6,603 nucleotides of DNA from an uncultured Planctomycetaceae bacterium. Its GTDB lineage: Bacteria > Planctomycetota > Planctomycetia > Pirellulales > JACPPG01. This document shows positions 5,466 through 6,603 of this stretch, piece by piece. The notes under the pieces are model-generated. The model was not told the origin of the DNA, searched no databases, and saw only the letters and a program-made list of their open reading frames with translations. Position 1 is the first letter of the stretch; each line of letters opens with the position of its first letter. The stretch lies in assembly GCA_945957305.1 (NCBI GenBank), contig CAMFLN010000176.1, forward strand, positions 1 to 6,603. The letters are read 5' to 3'. The translations under genes and the position numbers were made by a program.

Positions 5466-6603
5466 CTAAGTCTTGATGATCTTCTCGCGGTGCTCGCGAA
5501 CTTGCTTGGTCGCGTTGCGGGTATCAATCACCAGGCTGGCATGTTTCACAATGTCGTCGTACTTATAGTCGCTGTGATCGGTGGCGATCAGCACGCAATC
5601 CTGCGATGCCAGGAATTGCGGCGTCAGCTCCTGGCTGGCCAGGTCTTCGACTTTGTGATGCCGCATCTTGGGCAATCGCGGCACGTGTGGATCGTTGTAG
5701 CTCAGCACCGCGCCGCGCTCGCGCAGCAGGTCCATCAATTCGAACGACGGGCTTTCCCGCGGGTCGTCGACGTCTTTCTTGTAAGCCACGCCGAGCAGGC
5801 AGATCTTGCTCCCCTTGATCGGTTTGCCACGATCGTTCAGTTCGCGGGCCACGCGTTCGACCACATAACGCGGCATGCTGGTATTGATCTGGCCGGCCAA
5901 CTCAATGAATTGGGTCGGCAAGCCATGCTTGCGGGCGACCCAGCTCAAATAAAACGGATCGATCGGAATACAGTGCCCGCCGAGCCCCGGACCGGGATAG
6001 AACGCTTGAAAGCCGAACGGTTTCGTTTTGGCGGCCTCGATGACTTCCCACACATCTATGCCCATGCGGTCATAGAGCATTTTCAGTTCGTTGACCAAGG
6101 CGATGTTCACGGCGCGGTAGGTGTTTTCGAGGATCTTGCACGCCTCGGCGACTTCGCAGTTTGAAACCGGAACGATTTTTACCACGGCTTTGCTGTACAA
6201 CTGTTCGGCCAACTTGGCGCTTGTCGGTTCGATACCGCCGACCACTTTGGGAATGCCGCTGGCCCCGTAGTCTGGATTACCCGGATCCTCGCGCTCGGGG
6301 CTATAGGCCAGGTAATAATCCTGCCCCACCTTCAATCCACTCTTTGCCAGGATTGGCAACACGACATCGCGCGTGGTTCCAGGGTAGGTCGTGCTTTCGA
6401 GCACGATGAGCTGCCCCTTCCGCAGCACGGCGGCGATGCTTTTGGCTGTCTCTTCGACGTAGAGCAAGTCAGGGTCACGGCTTTCGTTGAGCGGCGTCGG
6501 CACGCAGATCAAGATCGCGTCGGCCTCGGCCAGGCGCCGCATGTCAGCCGTCGGCTCGAAACGTCCGCCGGAAAGGCACTCGCGAATCCACGAAGCAGGA
6601 ATG
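5466..6603 (-). CDS. Nucleotide-sugar 6-dehydrogenase, UDP-HexNAc (WbpA/WecC)-like (5' end outside window)
   Basis: 378 residues are visible; the frame stays open to the right edge, so the N-terminal part, including the expected GxGxxG motif, is missing. An in-frame ATG at 6542 exists, but the residues before it (ending in SGGRFEPTAD) continue the family's conserved sequence, so it is not the start. The enzyme oxidises a UDP-sugar at C6 to a uronic acid with 2 NAD+ in the cytosol. Visible motifs, numbered from the first full codon at 6602: ICVPTPLNE (32-40) then DPDL, ESTTYPGTT (69-77), YSPERED (100-106), KVVGG (119-123), ENTYRAVNIAL (159-169), the active-site loop GPGLGGHCIPIDP (204-216) with catalytic Cys211, and the C-terminal domain GVAYKKDVDDPRESP (271-285). 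GGHCIPIDP and SPERED are typical of UDP-GlcNAc/ManNAc dehydrogenases, while UDP-glucose dehydrogenases usually have GGSCFPKD. The epimerase gene follows 47 bp downstream. The dehydrogenase class is certain; the substrate is not. Confidence 0.93.
   Translation of the reverse strand, partial: IPASWIRECLSGGRFEPTADMRRLAEADAILICVPTPLNESRDPDLLYVEETAKSIAAVLRKGQLIVLESTTYPGTTRDVVLPILAKSGLKVGQDYYLAYSPEREDPGNPDYGASGIPKVVGGIEPTSAKLAEQLYSKAVVKIVPVSNCEVAEACKILENTYRAVNIALVNELKMLYDRMGIDVWEVIEAAKTKPFGFQAFYPGPGLGGHCIPIDPFYLSWVARKHGLPTQFIELAGQINTSMPRYVVERVARELNDRGKPIKGSKICLLGVAYKKDVDDPRESPSFELMDLLRERGAVLSYNDPHVPRLPKMRHHKVEDLASQELTPQFLASQDCVLIATDHSDYKYDDIVKHASLVIDTRNATKQVREHREKIIKT

Noticed and set aside
5490..6164. 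224-residue plus-strand open frame antisense to the dehydrogenase gene
   Set aside because: The minus-strand frame carries all conserved dehydrogenase motifs; the antisense product shows none.

Overview
The window looks like chromosomal DNA of a planctomycete-type bacterium (Planctomycetota, possibly Pirellulales). It is fairly GC-rich and uses GTG as well as ATG starts, most genes have weak or no Shine-Dalgarno sequence, and it pairs a substrate-binding-protein/permease fusion with a eukaryote-like UDP-glucuronate decarboxylase. The assignment rests on gene style and protein resemblance recalled from memory, so it is an inference.

Left part (1-3083, all minus strand): solute uptake. Read in the direction of transcription, the order is a 549-residue fusion of a family 3 (polar amino acid) substrate-binding domain to an amino acid permease, then its ATPase 63 bp downstream. 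After a further 136 bp comes the 5' part of a separate lipoprotein resembling family 1 solute-binding proteins, which runs off the left edge. The fusion and the ATPase together should form a complete GlnPQ-like importer.

Middle (3084-3398): a 315-bp divergent intergenic region with no convincing gene. Its right end holds two inverted repeats 2 bp apart, just upstream of the decarboxylase gene. The loop of the second contains a good -10-like hexamer.

Right part (3399-6603): nucleotide-sugar metabolism. A UDP-glucuronate decarboxylase (UDP-xylose synthase) lies on the plus strand. It converges, with a 46-bp gap, on a two-gene minus-strand unit: a nucleotide-sugar 6-dehydrogenase (5' end cut by the right edge) followed by a UDP-glucuronate 4-epimerase-like SDR. 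The simplest model is that the dehydrogenase makes a UDP-uronate, the epimerase interconverts it with its galacto epimer, and the decarboxylase turns UDP-glucuronate into UDP-xylose, supplying precursors for a surface polysaccharide or glycoprotein. One complication is that the dehydrogenase carries motifs of the UDP-N-acetylhexosamine (WbpA/WecC) type rather than of classical UDP-glucose dehydrogenase.

I found no tRNA, rRNA, CRISPR array, insertion sequence or phage signature, and no clear evidence of an undescribed system. The items most worth checking are the fused lipoprotein-type transporter, the tandem inverted repeats, and the substrate of the dehydrogenase/epimerase pair.
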